This document shows, one piece after another, positions 7,337 through 15,020 of a stretch of 64,000 bases of DNA. Positions within the stretch are counted from its first letter, which is position 1. The number at the start of each line of letters is the position of its first letter. This DNA is from Stigonema ocellatum SAG 48.90 = DSM 106950 (GTDB taxonomy: Bacteria; Cyanobacteriota; Cyanobacteriia; Cyanobacteriales; Nostocaceae), in the NCBI GenBank assembly GCA_016903675.1, contig JADQBA010000007.1:1-64000 (forward strand), in the 5' to 3' direction. The position numbers and the translations under genes are program-made. The notes under the pieces were generated by a model, which saw only the letters and a program-made list of their open reading frames with translations, was not told the origin of the DNA and did no database searches.

Positions 7337-8191
7337 ATGACTACAACCTTCAAGCAACTGACCCAGTCTAGTGAGAAACAGCCCATCATGACTAACTTGA
7401 GTATGGGATTTGCTTTGTCAGTTCAGCCGATTTCTAATCAAACCATTACAACAGATACCAATGGACTTGTAGCAGGCTTGGTCAAAATTCCTGTTCAGGA
7501 TGGAGAAATTCCAGCCTATCAAGCGTTGCCAGCTTCAGGAGAGTCTTTTCCTGTCGTCTTAGTCGTGCCGGAGGTCTTTGGAGTACACGAATATATTAAA
7601 GATATCACGCGCCGCTTTGCTAAACTCGGTTATTGGGCTATTGCCGTTGAACTGTTTGCTCGTCAGGGAGATGTTTCTCAACTGACAGAGATTGAGGAAA
7701 TTCGGCAAGTTGTGAGGCAAGTGCCTGATGCTCAAGTTCTCTCAGACTTAGATGCAGCAGTGGCTTGGGCAAAGGCATCTGGCAAGGGTGATGTGGACAG
7801 ACTGGGCATCACTGGTTTTTGCTGGGGTGGGCGAATTGTTTGGTTATATTCAGCACATAACCCACAAGTTAAGGCAGGAGTTGCCTGGTATGGGCGCTTG
7901 GTGGGTGAGGCGACAGCTTTGCAGCCAAAGCATCCTGTAGATGTGGCAGCCTCATTAAAGGTTCCAGTGCTGGGACTTTACGGTGGAGCAGATGCGGGAA
8001 TTCCGGTGAGTACGGTGGAGAGCCTACGCGAAGCCCTCAAAGGAGCAGTGGGCAATCCTTCAGAGATTATCGTTTATCCCGATGCCCCCCACGCTTTTCA
8101 CGCTGACTATCGTCCTAACTACCGTCCAGAAGAGGCGAAAGATGGTTGGCAACGTCTGCAAGAGTGGTTCAAAAAGTACGGGGTGGCTTAG
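7337..8191 (+). CDS. Dienelactone hydrolase family protein
   Basis: This alpha/beta-hydrolase of 284 residues probably opens lactones or hydrolyses small esters in the cytoplasm. The diagnostic cysteine nucleophile is in GITGFCWGGR (Cys162). The catalytic Asp is in LYGGADAGIP (about 219) and the His in YPDAPHAFHADYRP (about 252), with VVLVVPEVFGVHEYI carrying the Glu that tunes the thiol. The first 40 residues are longer than in bacterial ClcD-type enzymes and are not a clear signal peptide, so the protein could also start at Met18 or Met23. It is the only plus-strand gene in this detoxification group, divergent from the methyltransferase. Confidence 0.88.
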   Translation: MTTTFKQLTQSSEKQPIMTNLSMGFALSVQPISNQTITTDTNGLVAGLVKIPVQDGEIPAYQALPASGESFPVVLVVPEVFGVHEYIKDITRRFAKLGYWAIAVELFARQGDVSQLTEIEEIRQVVRQVPDAQVLSDLDAAVAWAKASGKGDVDRLGITGFCWGGRIVWLYSAHNPQVKAGVAWYGRLVGEATALQPKHPVDVAASLKVPVLGLYGGADAGIPVSTVESLREALKGAVGNPSEIIVYPDAPHAFHADYRPNYRPEEAKDGWQRLQEWFKKYGVA

Positions 8192-8344
8192 TCATCTACT
8201 CAAAAATGTCTAAAAATTCGCTTGTTGCTTTGTTCGGGCGCTCTTGTTGTATATGTTTGAGGCTGTGCGACATGTTTTGTTGTGCCTAGTAAGATTCAAT
8301 CAGGCGAGTGTATTTTCGGTGTCTATATGTAAGTTGAAATCCGA

Positions 8345-9250
8345 ATGAAAACTATCTTTGATCTGACAATCGCGATCGCCACAACGGCTGCTTCTTTCTC
8401 AATAGCTTCCTTGGTAGCAGCAGTGCCTACTGTGGCAGCATCATTCACCCCGTTTTCGTTTAAAACTAATGTTACGGCTAGTCCGATTAACGACCCTACA
8501 GGTAATCTGCTAAATGACCCCACAAGAGATGTCCGGCTGGACTCAGTGGAATTTAATGGAAACACGATTAGCTCCTTTGAGCTTGTCAAACAAGCAAAGA
8601 TTCTCCAGAACGATACCTACACCCTCGACGATGGAAGTGTACTGGGCGTACTCAATTCAGGACGAGGTCCCAATACCCCAGACGACAATTTGGTTGGAGA
8701 AGGTCCCTCAAAACCCAACCCAACTGATCAAGACATTGTTGATAGTTTGGGAAACTTAAATCTGAATAGCATTCTGGTGACGCGTGAAAATGCCAATAAA
8801 GCAAGTATCGAGGTTTCTTTCAACAATCCCGTAAATACCTTCTTCTTTTGGGAGCGTGGTGGAACACCGGGTGAAGCAGTTGCAGGCGATAGCGATTTAT
8901 TGGTTGAAGCGCTGGACGACAATAATGAGGTTATAGCAAGTTACAAAATCTTGAGGCAAAATTATACAAAAGCTGATTACAACATTAGTACTGAGGTCAT
9001 TCCGATCCTTAACAATGGACCTTTCAATATTGGGTCGCAAGGCATTACCCTAGATGGAATCACCACGAAAACACTGCGATTAACTAGCTCTAACAATAAT
9101 GGGCTTATTCCTAATATTCCTAATGACAACGGACCTGATTTCAAGGTTGTAGCAGCAAAAGCTGTTCCTGAACCTACCACTATTTTGGGTGTGTTCTTTG
9201 TTGGCGGTTTGGGGGCTATCTTAAAGCGTAAAAAAACAGTTGCAGGCTGA
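8345..9250 (+). CDS. Exported PEP-CTERM sorting domain protein
   Basis: The 301-residue protein starts with a signal peptide (ASFSIASLVAAVPTVAA) and ends with VPEPTTILGVFFVGGLG followed by LKRKK. This is the PEP motif, hydrophobic segment and basic tail recognised by exosortase. The middle is Asn/Asp/Gly-rich beta-type sequence (LRLTSSNNNGLIPNIPNDNG) with no recognised catalytic motif. Such proteins are exported, trimmed and anchored or released at the cell surface, often with exopolysaccharide. No exosortase gene is in this window. A long hairpin follows the stop. Confidence 0.85.
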   Translation: MKTIFDLTIAIATTAASFSIASLVAAVPTVAASFTPFSFKTNVTASPINDPTGNLLNDPTRDVRLDSVEFNGNTISSFELVKQAKILQNDTYTLDDGSVLGVLNSGRGPNTPDDNLVGEGPSKPNPTDQDIVDSLGNLNLNSILVTRENANKASIEVSFNNPVNTFFFWERGGTPGEAVAGDSDLLVEALDDNNEVIASYKILRQNYTKADYNISTEVIPILNNGPFNIGSQGITLDGITTKTLRLTSSNNNGLIPNIPNDNGPDFKVVAAKAVPEPTTILGVFFVGGLGAILKRKKTVAG

Positions 9251-9267
9251 TAAGAGCAAGCACCTTT

Positions 9268-9325
9268 GATGTGAACAGAACACTCGCTGCACGCGATTGG
9301 AGTGCAGCGAGTGCTCCTTCACATC
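9268..9325 (+). terminator. Two-tier hairpin after the PEP-CTERM gene
   Basis: CACTCGCTGCAC (9281-9292) and GTGCAGCGAGTG (9302-9313) form a perfect 12-bp stem. An outer pair, GATGTGAA (9268-9275) and TTCACATC (9318-9325), extends it. It starts 17 bases after the stop codon. The absence of a T-run makes factor-independent termination less certain. Confidence 0.55.
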
Positions 9326-9614
9326 GGCAGATAAACTCTCACCAGTCGCGGTTTAGTATCCGGGTTGCCAGCTTCGAGTAATAACACTGTTGTTTGACCA
9401 AAAAGAAAAAGGTACAAGCCCCCAAATCGATGGAAGATAAAAAAAATGTATTTCGAGACGCATAGCGCAAAAAATACTACGTCCTTGCTACAAGCCCCTA
9501 AATTTATTTATGGGGTTCCTACCTTAGATTTTGACTTTTGACTTTTGACGAACCCGAAGGGGCTGACCTGCTCTGCATGGGTCTACCTCATTGGTAGTTG
9601 GTAAGTTCTTGGGT
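9326..9614. repeat. Intergenic spacer with TTTTGAC heptamers
   Basis: The convergent gap contains three head-to-tail TTTTGAC units (9529-9549), a short version of the tandem heptamer repeats common in cyanobacteria. No gene or RNA is recognised. Confidence 0.4.
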
Positions 9615-11027
9615 CTACACTTGTTGCCTCCTTACAACGAGCGAAAACAGGATATTTAACCCTTCAGTCATCGTGGGATGAGTCAAAACGCCATCGCGGA
9701 GAACGGTGTAGGGCATCTGAGCTTGCATCACCATCTGTACCGTCGAAATCACTTCACCTGCTTCATGACACAAGAGTGAACACCCTAGAATAAGACCTGT
9801 TTCGGTATCGACGATCGCCTTCAGTAGTCCATCAGTTTGACCCAGTGTTTTCGCTCTGGGAACGGCTGACGCATCCAGCTTCGCCACGCGGATGGCATAC
9901 CCTTGTTGCCGTGCTTCGGTTTCGGTCAAACCTACATGAGCCAATTCTGGATCGATGAACAGACACGATGGAACCAAGCGATTGCTTGTACTGCGGTTGC
10001 CCCCATCAATCAGATTGGCTTTGACAATGCGATAATCGTCGAGCGACACATGGGTATATTGTGGCCCGCCATTGATATCGCCTAACGCCCAAATTCCCGG
10101 TATGTTCGTCTCCAGGCGATCGTTGACTTGAATAAATCCGCGTGCATCGGTTGCTACACCAGCAGCGGCTAAATTTAAGCTATCGGTGTTGGGCGCACGA
10201 CCAACGGCAACGAGCAAATGCGACCCCTGGAGGCTCTTGGGGCGATCAGCAACTTGGATTTGAAGGATGGTTTCATTACCAGCGCCATCAACCCTTAACA
10301 CCTTCGTCTTCAGCAAGAATTCAATACCGTCTCGTTCCAGTAGCCTTTGAACTGCGATCGCTATATCTGGATCTTGCTGTGACAGGATTTGCTCACTTTG
10401 CCCAATGACAGTGACGCGACAGCCAAAGCGCCGGAACATTTGGGCAAACTCCAAACCAATGTAGCCACTACCAAGCACGATCAGATGCTCAGGCAAGTAT
10501 TCTAGCTCCATGATCGACTCACTCGTCAAAAACCCAGTTTCTGTGAGTCCGGGTACGGATGGAATTAACGGTCGTGTGCCTGTATTAATAAACAACCGTT
10601 CGGCGGTGAGTAAGCGAGTGGTATCAAGAGCCGTCGTCACTTCAATCGTTTTGGGAGCAACAAACCGTCCTGTTCCAATGATTAATTCATGACCCAGAGC
10701 AGTTTCTAAATTGTGCAAGTTCATTTCACGCATCCCTTGCACAACCGTTCGTTTACGTCGGATCACCTCTGCTAAATCAACGGTGGGTGCATTGGCTTTG
10801 ACACCATAAGCGGCACTATTTCGCACTATATTTGCTACATTAGCACTCGCTACCATAGTTTTAGTAGGAATACAAGCAATATTAATGCATCCGCCACCAA
10901 TCATGTTTAAGCTGCGTTCAACCAGAGCGGTTTTACGTCCGTCAGCGACCAGCGCTGGTGCAAGTGTTTTACCCGCTTTGCCGCCGCCGATAATAATGTC
11001 ATCATAGTGTTGAGTGTCCACTTCCAT
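9615..11027 (-). CDS. Pyridine nucleotide-disulfide oxidoreductase (mercuric reductase-like)
   Basis: The 470-residue flavoenzyme has the class I disulfide reductase layout: FAD-binding DIIIGGGKAGKT at the amino end, redox disulfide GGCINIACIPTKT (Cys47 and Cys52), the NAD(P)-binding LIVLGSGYIGLEFAQMF, the second FAD motif IPGIWALGDI, and the dimerisation-domain active site HPTMTEGL (His450 and Glu455). It lacks the carboxyl-terminal vicinal Cys pair and the HMA domain of true MerA, so mercury reduction should not be assumed. Electron transfer to a small disulfide, quinone or metal is more likely. It is transcribed away from the dioxygenase block and precedes a 116-bp MITE-like sequence. Confidence 0.85.
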   Translation of the reverse strand: MEVDTQHYDDIIIGGGKAGKTLAPALVADGRKTALVERSLNMIGGGCINIACIPTKTMVASANVANIVRNSAAYGVKANAPTVDLAEVIRRKRTVVQGMREMNLHNLETALGHELIIGTGRFVAPKTIEVTTALDTTRLLTAERLFINTGTRPLIPSVPGLTETGFLTSESIMELEYLPEHLIVLGSGYIGLEFAQMFRRFGCRVTVIGQSEQILSQQDPDIAIAVQRLLERDGIEFLLKTKVLRVDGAGNETILQIQVADRPKSLQGSHLLVAVGRAPNTDSLNLAAAGVATDARGFIQVNDRLETNIPGIWALGDINGGPQYTHVSLDDYRIVKANLIDGGNRSTSNRLVPSCLFIDPELAHVGLTETEARQQGYAIRVAKLDASAVPRAKTLGQTDGLLKAIVDTETGLILGCSLLCHEAGEVISTVQMVMQAQMPYTVLRDGVLTHPTMTEGLNILFSLVVRRQQV

Positions 11028-11065
11028 ATCCTTTAAGTTTGATAAGGTGAATACGATGTCTAGAA

Positions 11066-11181
11066 GGTGTTATGAACTTCAAAAAAGACTGGCTGACTGA
11101 GAGGGTTTTAGCGATGGCACATTTGGCGAGCGTAACTCAAGATGCTTGCCCTAACTGGGTTTTTAAAAAGTGCATAACACC
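11066..11181. mobile_element. 116-bp MITE-like sequence
   Basis: GGTGTTATG at 11066 is inverted as CATAACACC at 11173-11181, and the pairing continues (NACTT) with one mismatch. The interior has no coding sense. The element lies between the flavoprotein start and the small exported protein's stop. Confidence 0.45.
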
Positions 11182-11192
11182 CGCTAGAAGAT

Positions 11193-11579
11193 TCAACTTT
11201 TCCTACAAGCTTGCCGCATCAAGATACGGTTGTTTTTATACACCTCTAAAGTCCCAGACTGTGGGTTATCCAACGTGCCATCCCACACCCAATATTCATA
11301 ATTTCTATTCCGAAACTTATACCGACGTACACCTTCTGTCGCTTGGCTAGTTCCTTTGCCCAAACTTAAATTACCGTTGGGACTAGTCGCGCGATAGAGC
11401 AGTTCACGGTTCGTATAATTCTGCCAAATATCGATGTTGTACCCACCCTTGCATTTCGTACTCAGGATGATGCCAGCAGTAGAATCAGCAGAAGCTCTTA
11501 AGGAAAAATTAGCTAATACACTGATTGGCAGAGCAAGGAGTAACACTGATCTTTTCAGTAGTGTTTTCATTATTTTCAA
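11193..11579 (-). CDS. Small secreted protein with paired cysteines, paralogue of the gene at 31.2 kb
   Basis: The 128-residue protein has a signal peptide (LLKRSVLLLALPISVLANFS, probable cleavage near residue 31). The mature domain of about 97 residues is Tyr/Trp/Asn rich with two conserved Cys (about 43 and 125) likely forming a disulfide. The paralogue at 31198-31575 shares the pattern KCxGGYNxxIW, SPNGNLSLGxGTxQATEG and LEVYKNN-I, and the same final Cys. No named family was recognised. The fold is probably a small beta barrel acting in the periplasm or outside the cell. Its presence beside both copies of the duplicated module makes it part of the same block. Confidence 0.7.
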   Translation of the reverse strand: MKIMKTLLKRSVLLLALPISVLANFSLRASADSTAGIILSTKCKGGYNIDIWQNYTNRELLYRATSPNGNLSLGKGTSQATEGVRRYKFRNRNYEYWVWDGTLDNPQSGTLEVYKNNRILMRQACRKS

Positions 11580-11623
11580 GAGTGTTGTAAACTTAATAAT
11601 CGTTTAGCATTCCAGCAAGTCTT

Positions 11624-11826
11624 TCACTGACAACTTGCCTTGTGGGGACTGACCACGATCGTCTTGCCATCCTCAATGAAGGGCTTGTAGCGATCAAGCC
11701 AGTCGGCACCTGAGCCAGAGAAGCCGTCGAGGCTTAATGCGCCGCTACGAGAAAACTCTTTGGACTCAAGCACTATTGCTTGTTGATTTTCACCGTTCTC
11801 CTCGGGAGCATCTATTTCACATCCTG
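11624..11826 (-). pseudogene. Carboxyl-terminal gene fragment
   Basis: A minus-strand frame of about 66 codons reads NQQAIVLESKEFSRSGALSL, DGFSGSGADWLDRYKPF, IEDGKTIVVSPHKASCQ-stop. It runs into the end of the MOSC gene in a different frame and has no start codon. The protein-like composition says it is the tail of a lost gene. I do not recognise the family. Confidence 0.35.
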
Positions 11827-12462
11827 ACGACGACTTTGCTCCTGGAAGTAGTCGCGCCAGCTTTCGGGTAAGGCTTCAAGTTGAGCAGCTTGGTGAAGTA
11901 ACTCTGGATTGTTCTGCTCACGAGTATAAAGCTGAGTGATATTAGCAACAGTAATATTGTTGTCATCCCGGCTCACCAACTCTAAAGTGTCTCCGCCTCC
12001 GACTTCGCCCTCTTGCAAAACACGAAAGTAAAATCCGGTTCGACGACTTGCAAGAAATCGTTTAACCATATCAGGTCGTCCAAACCGAATCCCAAGTTTG
12101 TAACAAGGTAGGCGAGGTTGTGTCACCATCAGTTTTACAGTGCCGATATGGAAGCAATCCCCAATGTTCACTTCCTCTTCTCTCAGCCCAGTGGTCGTGA
12201 AATTTTCACCAAAGATGCCTAGCGGTAGCTCTGTGTCAGGCAATTCACCTTGCCAATAATCGTAATGCTCGAACGGATAGACATAGACTGCTTTGTCTGC
12301 TCCTCCATGAACGGTTAGATCCGCTTGCCTATCACCGTCTAAATTGAGCGATCGCAGCATCACCCGTTCGCTGACTGGTTCTTTAAAAATTCCAGTGCTA
12401 ACTGTTTTCCCTTTCCAGGTCACTTCACGCGGCAGTCCGACGTTTACAGAGATGAGTTTCAT
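11812..12462 (-). CDS. MOSC domain protein (YiiM-like)
   Basis: MOSC domains are the molybdenum-cofactor sulfurase carboxyl domains, which bind or transfer sulfur and in YiiM-type proteins take part in detoxification of N-hydroxylated compounds. The protein shows the YiiM-type pattern: LISVNVGLPREVTWKGK at the start, DLTVHGGADKAVYVYP with the conserved His, FGENFTTTGL, and the conserved Cys in VTQPRLPCYKLG. I prefer the ATG at 12462 (MKLISVNV) over 12483, since the family starts there. It precedes a decayed fragment and follows a DUF1348 gene with about 90 bases between them. Confidence 0.85.
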   Translation of the reverse strand: MKLISVNVGLPREVTWKGKTVSTGIFKEPVSERVMLRSLNLDGDRQADLTVHGGADKAVYVYPFEHYDYWQGELPDTELPLGIFGENFTTTGLREEEVNIGDCFHIGTVKLMVTQPRLPCYKLGIRFGRPDMVKRFLASRRTGFYFRVLQEGEVGGGDTLELVSRDDNNITVANITQLYTREQNNPELLHQAAQLEALPESWRDYFQEQSRRQDVK

Positions 12463-12553
12463 CAGAATTTTAAATTGGGTCAATAGTCAAGTATCTAATT
12501 AGTGGACTCCTTGCAGGATAAAAACTGGGTAATATGGTCGTTGCTCCGGCTTC

Positions 12554-13033
12554 TCAAAGATTGAGGTCTGACAATCCGGGATGATCGTCAGGACGACGAC
12601 CCAGTATCCAGTGGTATTTGCGTTCGCTCTCTTGAATTGGCAAGTCGTTGATGCTGGCAATACGCCATCGCATGAATCCACGTTCATCGAACTCCCAATT
12701 CTCATTGCCGTAAGAACGGAACCAGTTGCCGGAATCATCGTGCCATTCGTAAGCAAACCGGACAGCAATGCGGTTGTCCCGAAAAGCCCAAAGCTCTTTG
12801 ATCAGACGGTAGTCCAATTCTTTAAGCCACTTACGTGTCAAGAACTGTACGATCGCCTCACGACCAGATAGAAATTCTGAGCGGTTGCGCCAATTGCTAT
12901 CCGACGTATAAGCGAGTGATACTAGTTCAGGGTTACGTGTGTTCCAAGCATCCTCTGCGATTCGGACTTTTTGGATAGCGGATTCATTATCGAAAGGCGG
13001 CAGGGGTAGTCGAGGATTTTCGGGGTTGTTCAT
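12554..13033 (-). CDS. DUF1348 (SnoaL/NTF2-like) protein
   Basis: The 159-residue protein has the cone-shaped NTF2-like fold expected from AEDAWNTRNPELVSLAYT, WRNRSEFLSGREAIVQFL, VRFAYEWHDDSGNWFRSYGN and WEFDERGFMRWR, which are signatures of DUF1348. Its function is unknown; related folds bind small hydrophobic molecules. Its ATG overlaps the stop of a 21-residue SDR scrap (ATGA), which shows that a dehydrogenase gene was cut off just upstream. Confidence 0.88.
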   Translation of the reverse strand: MNNPENPRLPLPPFDNESAIQKVRIAEDAWNTRNPELVSLAYTSDSNWRNRSEFLSGREAIVQFLTRKWLKELDYRLIKELWAFRDNRIAVRFAYEWHDDSGNWFRSYGNENWEFDERGFMRWRIASINDLPIQESERKYHWILGRRPDDHPGLSDLNL

Positions 13034-13095
13034 GAAGCACCAATTCCTTTAGATGCCCCCGTCACAATTGCGATTTTTCCATCTAGTTTTTTCAT
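13030..13095 (-). pseudogene. Amino-terminal scrap of a short-chain dehydrogenase
   Basis: A 21-codon frame reads MKKLDGKIAIVTGASKGIGA plus Ser-stop. This is a perfect SDR amino end including the TGxxxGIG cofactor motif, and it is cut off immediately after. Its TGA overlaps the ATG of the DUF1348 gene. A good start context is preserved, so a tiny leader peptide may still be translated ahead of DUF1348. Confidence 0.7.
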
Positions 13096-13097
13096 GA

Positions 13098-13487
13098 TCA
13101 TTTCTTAGGATCGGGCAGCGTGAACTCCACAGTTTCACTGGTTATTACTTTGTGCATGGGGTCAGCTAGTTCGATCAGCACCTTGTGCACGCCAGGTTCC
13201 AGTCCGACCAGGATCACCGTTTCTCCACTGGAATCGACAAAGTGCCACGGCGCGTCGTCAACGGTGATGTGGATATGACCGATGCGCGGCGATACTTCGA
13301 GGGCACCTTTGCCAAACACTGGCAATACACGCAAATTCTCCGTCCGGTACTGGATAAAGACGCGTCCCTGTGCTAGCGGTTCGGGAAGCGGTGGATCGAC
13401 AATCAGCTTGGGTGGTGCTTCGTTTTCGATCGCAATCAACGGTGAGTGTCCGATAATGTCCCTGGCGCTTGGTGTGTGGGTGTTCAT
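13098..13487 (-). CDS. DUF6130 family protein
   Basis: The 129-residue protein has PPKLIVDPPLPEPLAQGRVF, then RVLPVFGKGALEVSPRIGHI and HITVDDAPWHFVDSSGETVI, matching DUF6130, a small beta-sandwich family of unknown function. The His pattern in GHIHITVDDAPWHF could bind metal. No signal peptide is present. A fragment of a second copy lies at 26512-26640. The stop is two bases before the SDR scrap, indicating a tight operon in the ancestor. Confidence 0.8.
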   Translation of the reverse strand: MNTHTPSARDIIGHSPLIAIENEAPPKLIVDPPLPEPLAQGRVFIQYRTENLRVLPVFGKGALEVSPRIGHIHITVDDAPWHFVDSSGETVILVGLEPGVHKVLIELADPMHKVITSETVEFTLPDPKK

Positions 13488-13652
13488 AGCGGGTAAGTAT
13501 CTGAAAGTGGTTTATATAACGATCCCTTTGCAGGTGAAGAAGTGCAGAGTCATAGCTCTGAAGAAGCGATCAACGTTTCTTCGATGCGAATTCCCAGACC
13601 GCAGATGCAAATGCTTTAGTATCTTCCTCGATTGTGACAAGTCGTGCATAAA

Positions 13653-13800
13653 CTAATAACCATCGACTTCAACAATAGCTTGGGCAAAGCTCTGTGGGGC
13701 TTATTGGGGCAAATTGTGACCGATACCGCCTTTGATGAGTCGGTGTGTGTACTTACCGGAGAATTTTTTGGCAGATGAATAAGCAGATTGAAGACCCTCT
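13653..13800 (-). pseudogene. Carboxyl-terminal remnant of an alpha/beta hydrolase with internal stop
   Basis: The minus-strand frame reads GLQSAYSSAKKFSGKYTHRL then IKGGIGHNLPQ, stop, APQSFAQAIVEVDGY-stop. GIGHNLPQ holds the catalytic-His region of epoxide-hydrolase or haloperoxidase-like alpha/beta hydrolases, a different subfamily from the hydrolase next door. The in-frame TAA after LPQ and the missing front make it a pseudogene. The rest of the 13488-13821 gap has no intact gene; a short unassigned open stretch reads at 13573-13652. Confidence 0.6.
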
Positions 13801-13821
13801 CTGCGTCTCCCTCTCCGCATT

Positions 13822-14817
13822 CTATTGCAGATGTTTCTTCAATTGGGCAGCAGCTTGAACAAACAGAGAACGGGTTTCTGGCAACTCAGCTAAACCATTC
13901 AGTAGTCCGAAGTCATGAATCATACCGTTGTACTGCACAGTTGTCACCTCGACCCCAGCTTCATCGAGCTTGCGTCCATAGGCTGTGCCCTCGTCATGCA
14001 AGATATCGCTCTCTGCAACCACAATTAACGCTCTTGGCAAGCCTTTGAGTTGCTCAACCGTCGCCTGTAGGGGAGAAGCATAAATGTCTTTGCGCTTTTC
14101 TGGGTCAGCGATGTACATGTCATACATCCACTTCATCGTTGGTGCAGTCAGAAAACGCTGATCGCCAAATTCGTGATAAGAATTCGTTTCAAAATCAGCA
14201 TCTACAATGGGCCACATCAGGATTTGCAGCTTGATGTGTGGTCCTCCTTTTTCTTTCGCCTTCAAAGCAGTGACAGTTGTCATGTTACCGCCGACACTGT
14301 TGCCAACGACTGCCAGATTCTTGCCATCCACCCCAATCTCCTCACCATGCTCGGCAACCCATTTGGTCGCAGCATAAATCTCATTGATCGCCTGTGGGTA
14401 CTGAGCATCTGGCGTGCGAGTGTAGTTGACAAAGACACCTGCAAACCCTGAAAGCACAACCAGATCGCGAACCATGCGCTTGTGTGTTGGGTAATCACCC
14501 AGCACCCAACCACCACCATGAATAAAGATGAAAACAGGTAATGTGCCTTTGACCCCTTCAGGTCGTACAATATTGAGGGTAATTGAATAACCATCAGTAG
14601 TAATCGTCTTTTCAGACTCTTCAATGCCTGAAAGGTTTACTGGAACCGAAGCCTGTGCATCCACAAGAACTTGACGTGCTTCGAGTGGAGTGAGTTTCTC
14701 CAGCGCCACACCCCCTGAATTCAGCACTTTCAAAAATTCCTTCGTTCCTTTGGAAAGACGTGGATCATCCACAACTTCCAAAATTTTTGCTGCTTGCGAG
14801 TTTACTTGAGCAACCAT
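13822..14817 (-). CDS. Alpha/beta hydrolase (HSL/esterase family), copy A
   Basis: The 331-residue enzyme belongs to the hormone-sensitive-lipase family of esterases. The oxyanion-hole motif HGGGW starts at residue 100, the nucleophile Ser is in VVGNSVGGN (174), the acid is in AESDILHDEG (271) and the His in NGMIHDFG (301). There is no signal peptide, so it should act in the cytoplasm on short-chain esters or lactones. I chose the ATG at 14817 because AAAGGAGAATGTC precedes it and the paralogue at 26638-27633 has the identical start context. Copies A and B are strongly similar over their whole length. A perfect inverted repeat lies in the promoter region. Confidence 0.88.
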   Translation of the reverse strand: MVAQVNSQAAKILEVVDDPRLSKGTKEFLKVLNSGGVALEKLTPLEARQVLVDAQASVPVNLSGIEESEKTITTDGYSITLNIVRPEGVKGTLPVFIFIHGGGWVLGDYPTHKRMVRDLVVLSGFAGVFVNYTRTPDAQYPQAINEIYAATKWVAEHGEEIGVDGKNLAVVGNSVGGNMTTVTALKAKEKGGPHIKLQILMWPIVDADFETNSYHEFGDQRFLTAPTMKWMYDMYIADPEKRKDIYASPLQATVEQLKGLPRALIVVAESDILHDEGTAYGRKLDEAGVEVTTVQYNGMIHDFGLLNGLAELPETRSLFVQAAAQLKKHLQ

Positions 14818-14900
14818 GACATTCTCCTTTAATGAATTGTAAACAATCTGTTGAGATGGCACTGTTAAGTTAATTGATTTAACACTGCTGCTTGATAAGT

Positions 14901-14924
14901 AGTAATTGTAGAATGACAATTACT
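14901..14924. promoter_or_regulatory. Perfect 9-bp inverted repeat, candidate operator of hydrolase A
   Basis: AGTAATTGT (14901-14909) and ACAATTACT (14916-14924) flank six bases, 84-107 bases before the hydrolase start. The two-fold symmetry and spacing fit a dimeric repressor (MarR, TetR or HxlR type). Copy B lacks a perfect counterpart. Confidence 0.45.
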
Positions 14925-15020
14925 TTTTACCGACATCGTTTCCCAGCCAAAACTATTTGTTACTGGTGGTTAGCTTGGTGTTCACACTCAACGTGAGTGG
15001 TCAGTCCTCCGCAAGCACAT

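Noticed and set aside
9615..11027. True mercuric reductase MerA
   Set aside because: It lacks the HMA domain and the carboxyl-terminal Cys pair, and no mer genes are nearby.
13788..14048. Plus-strand frames opposite the hydrolase genes
   Set aside because: They are antisense shadows; the minus-strand frames have complete catalytic motifs.
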